Positions 62,260 through 64,000 of a stretch of 64,000 nt of DNA are shown piece by piece (within the stretch, counting starts at the first letter, position 1; the number at the start of each line of letters is the position of its first letter). The notes below the pieces were generated by a model. That model was given only the letters and a program-made list of their open reading frames with translations. It did no database searches and had not been told where the DNA came from. Position numbers and translations under genes: made by a program. The DNA is from Cyclobacteriaceae bacterium (GTDB lineage Bacteria > Bacteroidota > Bacteroidia > Cytophagales > Cyclobacteriaceae): assembly GCA_019694875.1 (NCBI GenBank), contig JAIBBC010000002.1:1141887-1205886 (forward strand). Reading direction: 5' to 3'.

Positions 62260-64000
62260 ATGCATAGACTTTACAGGGTAAGTATTAAACTGCTGGTTTT
62301 AAGCGCATTACTCATTGCCCTTAGTGCCACTCTGCCCGTTGCCGCTCAAACAACCGTTACACCAGCTCCAGGTCCCGGATATACATATTGCACAGGTGGT
62401 AATAATGCTGCGATTGGAACCATCCTTATCCAGGAAAACACCGCTAATTCCTATCCCGTAACCGGTGCGCTTACCCGCTTCCGGTTGAGGCTGCCTGCGG
62501 GTTTTGTTTTCAATAACGCTGTTACACCTGTGATAACAGCTCCCGGGCCTGATGATTTTAACCCGAATCCTGCATTTGTTGGATACTTCAATGGCGATAC
62601 GGAAATTGAGATTAGCTATCAGGTTACAACCTCAGTAGCAGCCGATGTGATTTCCATTGCGGGTCTGCAGGTACGCGCAACAGGTGTAGGTTCAGGTAAT
62701 ATTATTCGCGTAGCATCCACTGGTCCGGAAGCTAATCAACCCGGTAATAATGTGGGTGATAACGTTTCTCACGGGACATTAACCAGTGCAAATTTTGGTG
62801 TGTCATTAAGCAGTTCCGATCCTGACAACCAGGTGTGTGCGGGTCAGCTTGTAACGTTTACAGCAACACCAACTATTGTAGCGGGAAGCAACACATATCA
62901 GTTTTTTAGAAATGGAGTTTCGGTGCAAGGACCCGGAACATTTGCACAATACACTTCTGCGTTAAATGACAATGATGAAATTACGGTTACAGCAACCTAT
63001 GCCTTGAATGGATGTTCACAAACCATTTTGCCTGGAAACGGAATCACCATCGATGTTTTGCCTTTGCCGTCTGTTACGGCTGCGGCTGGTCCGTTTAACA
63101 TTTGCGGAAATGGTTTTGCTGATTTAACGGGATCCGCGTTTTCAAATTCACCAGGTATTGTTTGGGCCTCTTCAGGAGATGGTAGTTTTCAACCAAATGC
63201 ACTTACCCTCAACGCAAAATATTATCCTGGCCCGAATGACATAATTAATGGTACGGCAACACTCACAATTACCACAACCGGATCGTCTTGCACGGCCGAT
63301 TCGGACAATGTAAACGTAACCATCAACCCGCTTCCGACGCCATCGATCACGGGTCTGAACGCAGTGTGTGAGAACCAGACAGGAGTAATTTACAGCACAC
63401 CGAACGTTGTGGGCAACACCTATGCATGGAGTATCACAGGTGGAACAATCACGGCAGGAGCAGGCACGAACAGCATCACGGTAACGTGGGGCACAGCGGG
63501 CACCGGTACGCTTCAACTTACTGAGACGATCACGGCCAGCACCTGTGCAGTTACTACCGCAGTTTATAATGTCACCAAGAATGCGAACCCGACTCCTGTC
63601 ATCAGTGGCCCGGCTACGGTATGTGCTGCGCAGGCAGCGAACGTTTACTCAACGACTAACGTAGTTGGCAACAGCTACAACTGGACGGTTACCGGGGGTA
63701 CGATTACAGCCGGAGCGGGAACCAACAGCATCACGGTCACGTGGGGCAGCGGAGCGAGCGGCACGGTACAGTTAACCGAAACCATCACGGCTACCGGCTG
63801 CGCAACCACGACCGCAAACTATAATGTAACAATCAACCCGCTTCCGACACCTGTGATCACGGGTCTGAATGCGGTATGTGAAAATCAAACCAACGTCACC
63901 TACAGCACACCGAACGTTGTGGGCAATACGTATGCATGGTCGATCACCGGCGGAACGATTACGGCAGGAGCCGGTACGAACAGCATCACGGTAACGTGGG
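62260..64000 (+). CDS. Giant PKD-like repeat surface protein, N-terminal part
   Basis: Starts ATG 62260 with a signal peptide (KLLVLSALLIALSATLPVAAQ) and stays open to the window end (580 codons seen). Residues about 28-190: an Ig-like domain (RFRLRLPAGFVFNNAV). From residue about 358 an 85-residue PKD_6-like unit (LPTPxITGLNAVCENQ ... YSTPNVVGNTY ... GGTITAGAGTNSITVTWG) repeats at exactly 255 bp (63331, 63586, 63841). Such proteins are usually long T9SS-exported adhesins. Starts 78 nt after the lipoprotein stop, as the fourth gene of the unit. The C-terminus is not visible. Confidence 0.9.
   Translation, partial: MHRLYRVSIKLLVLSALLIALSATLPVAAQTTVTPAPGPGYTYCTGGNNAAIGTILIQENTANSYPVTGALTRFRLRLPAGFVFNNAVTPVITAPGPDDFNPNPAFVGYFNGDTEIEISYQVTTSVAADVISIAGLQVRATGVGSGNIIRVASTGPEANQPGNNVGDNVSHGTLTSANFGVSLSSSDPDNQVCAGQLVTFTATPTIVAGSNTYQFFRNGVSVQGPGTFAQYTSALNDNDEITVTATYALNGCSQTILPGNGITIDVLPLPSVTAAAGPFNICGNGFADLTGSAFSNSPGIVWASSGDGSFQPNALTLNAKYYPGPNDIINGTATLTITTTGSSCTADSDNVNVTINPLPTPSITGLNAVCENQTGVIYSTPNVVGNTYAWSITGGTITAGAGTNSITVTWGTAGTGTLQLTETITASTCAVTTAVYNVTKNANPTPVISGPATVCAAQAANVYSTTNVVGNSYNWTVTGGTITAGAGTNSITVTWGSGASGTVQLTETITATGCATTTANYNVTINPLPTPVITGLNAVCENQTNVTYSTPNVVGNTYAWSITGGTITAGAGTNSITVTW

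Overview
The window is chromosomal DNA of a Bacteroidota bacterium, most likely of the order Cytophagales. The signs are a SusC/SusD pair with a type IX secretion (T9SS) sorting domain on the neighbouring glycanase, PorT-like barrels, a propeller/Y_Y_Y regulator, the gene order miaB - sigma-54 activator - lptE - TPR protein - secG, and promoters with TAnnTTTG-like -7 elements. No rRNA, tRNA, CRISPR array, intact insertion sequence or prophage was seen. Genes are dense except around 28.05-29.76 kb and 32.94-34.0 kb, which hold gene remnants and a dispersed 21-bp repeat.

1-10 kb is a stress and efflux block on the minus strand: OsmC, two single-domain rhodaneses, two small DUF2892 membrane proteins, a full RND tripartite pump (permease, adaptor, TolC), DUF6132 and DUF983 proteins, and a Crp/Fnr regulator. 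Three promoters here share one layout: a 14-bp palindrome of the form GTGAC-N4-GTCAC, exactly 22 bp, then a YACYTTTR -7 box. They sit before the three transcription units, so the block reads as one regulon of the local Crp/Fnr protein. The role suggested here (thiol, persulfide or electrophile stress) is inference. 10-16 kb holds an AraC regulator and a plus-strand run: small membrane protein, thioredoxin-reductase-like flavoprotein, barrel protein with a possible frameshift, DUF4386 protein and CPBP protease, followed by a WG-repeat protein.

16-28 kb holds mnmE and a beta-glucan (laminarin-type) utilisation locus: SusC, SusD, a T9SS-exported GH16, a GH16 lipoprotein, and a divergent membrane regulator that joins a propeller sensor to a LuxR-type HTH. 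A LacI/cre-like operator lies before susC and a strong hairpin lies between susD and the first glycanase.

28-37 kb contains small membrane proteins, decayed genes, a NarL-type response regulator with its TPR histidine kinase, two copies of a repeat element flanking these genes, a beta-trefoil lectin-like protein and a second TPR histidine kinase. 37-42.2 kb is a Mn/Zn/Fe ABC importer operon: DtxR repressor, binding protein, HAD phosphatase, ATPase, permease fused to a DtxR-like domain, and second permease. A perfect DtxR-type palindrome lies before dtxR.

42-53 kb is largely housekeeping: glycosyltransferase, dapD, DUF3108, mscL, 3-hydroxyacyl-CoA dehydrogenase, secG, lptE, sigma-54 activator, miaB, gamma carbonic anhydrase and a Skp-like chaperone. 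53-64 kb holds an ATP/ADP-translocase-like membrane protein fused to HEAT repeats and a cyclic-nucleotide-binding domain, then a four-gene unit: a membrane STAND NTPase with WD40 repeats, an outer-membrane barrel, a lipoprotein and the start of a giant PKD-like repeat adhesin that runs off the window. The best candidates for undescribed systems are the Crp/Fnr regulon, the STAND NTPase-barrel-adhesin module and the permease-DtxR fusion.
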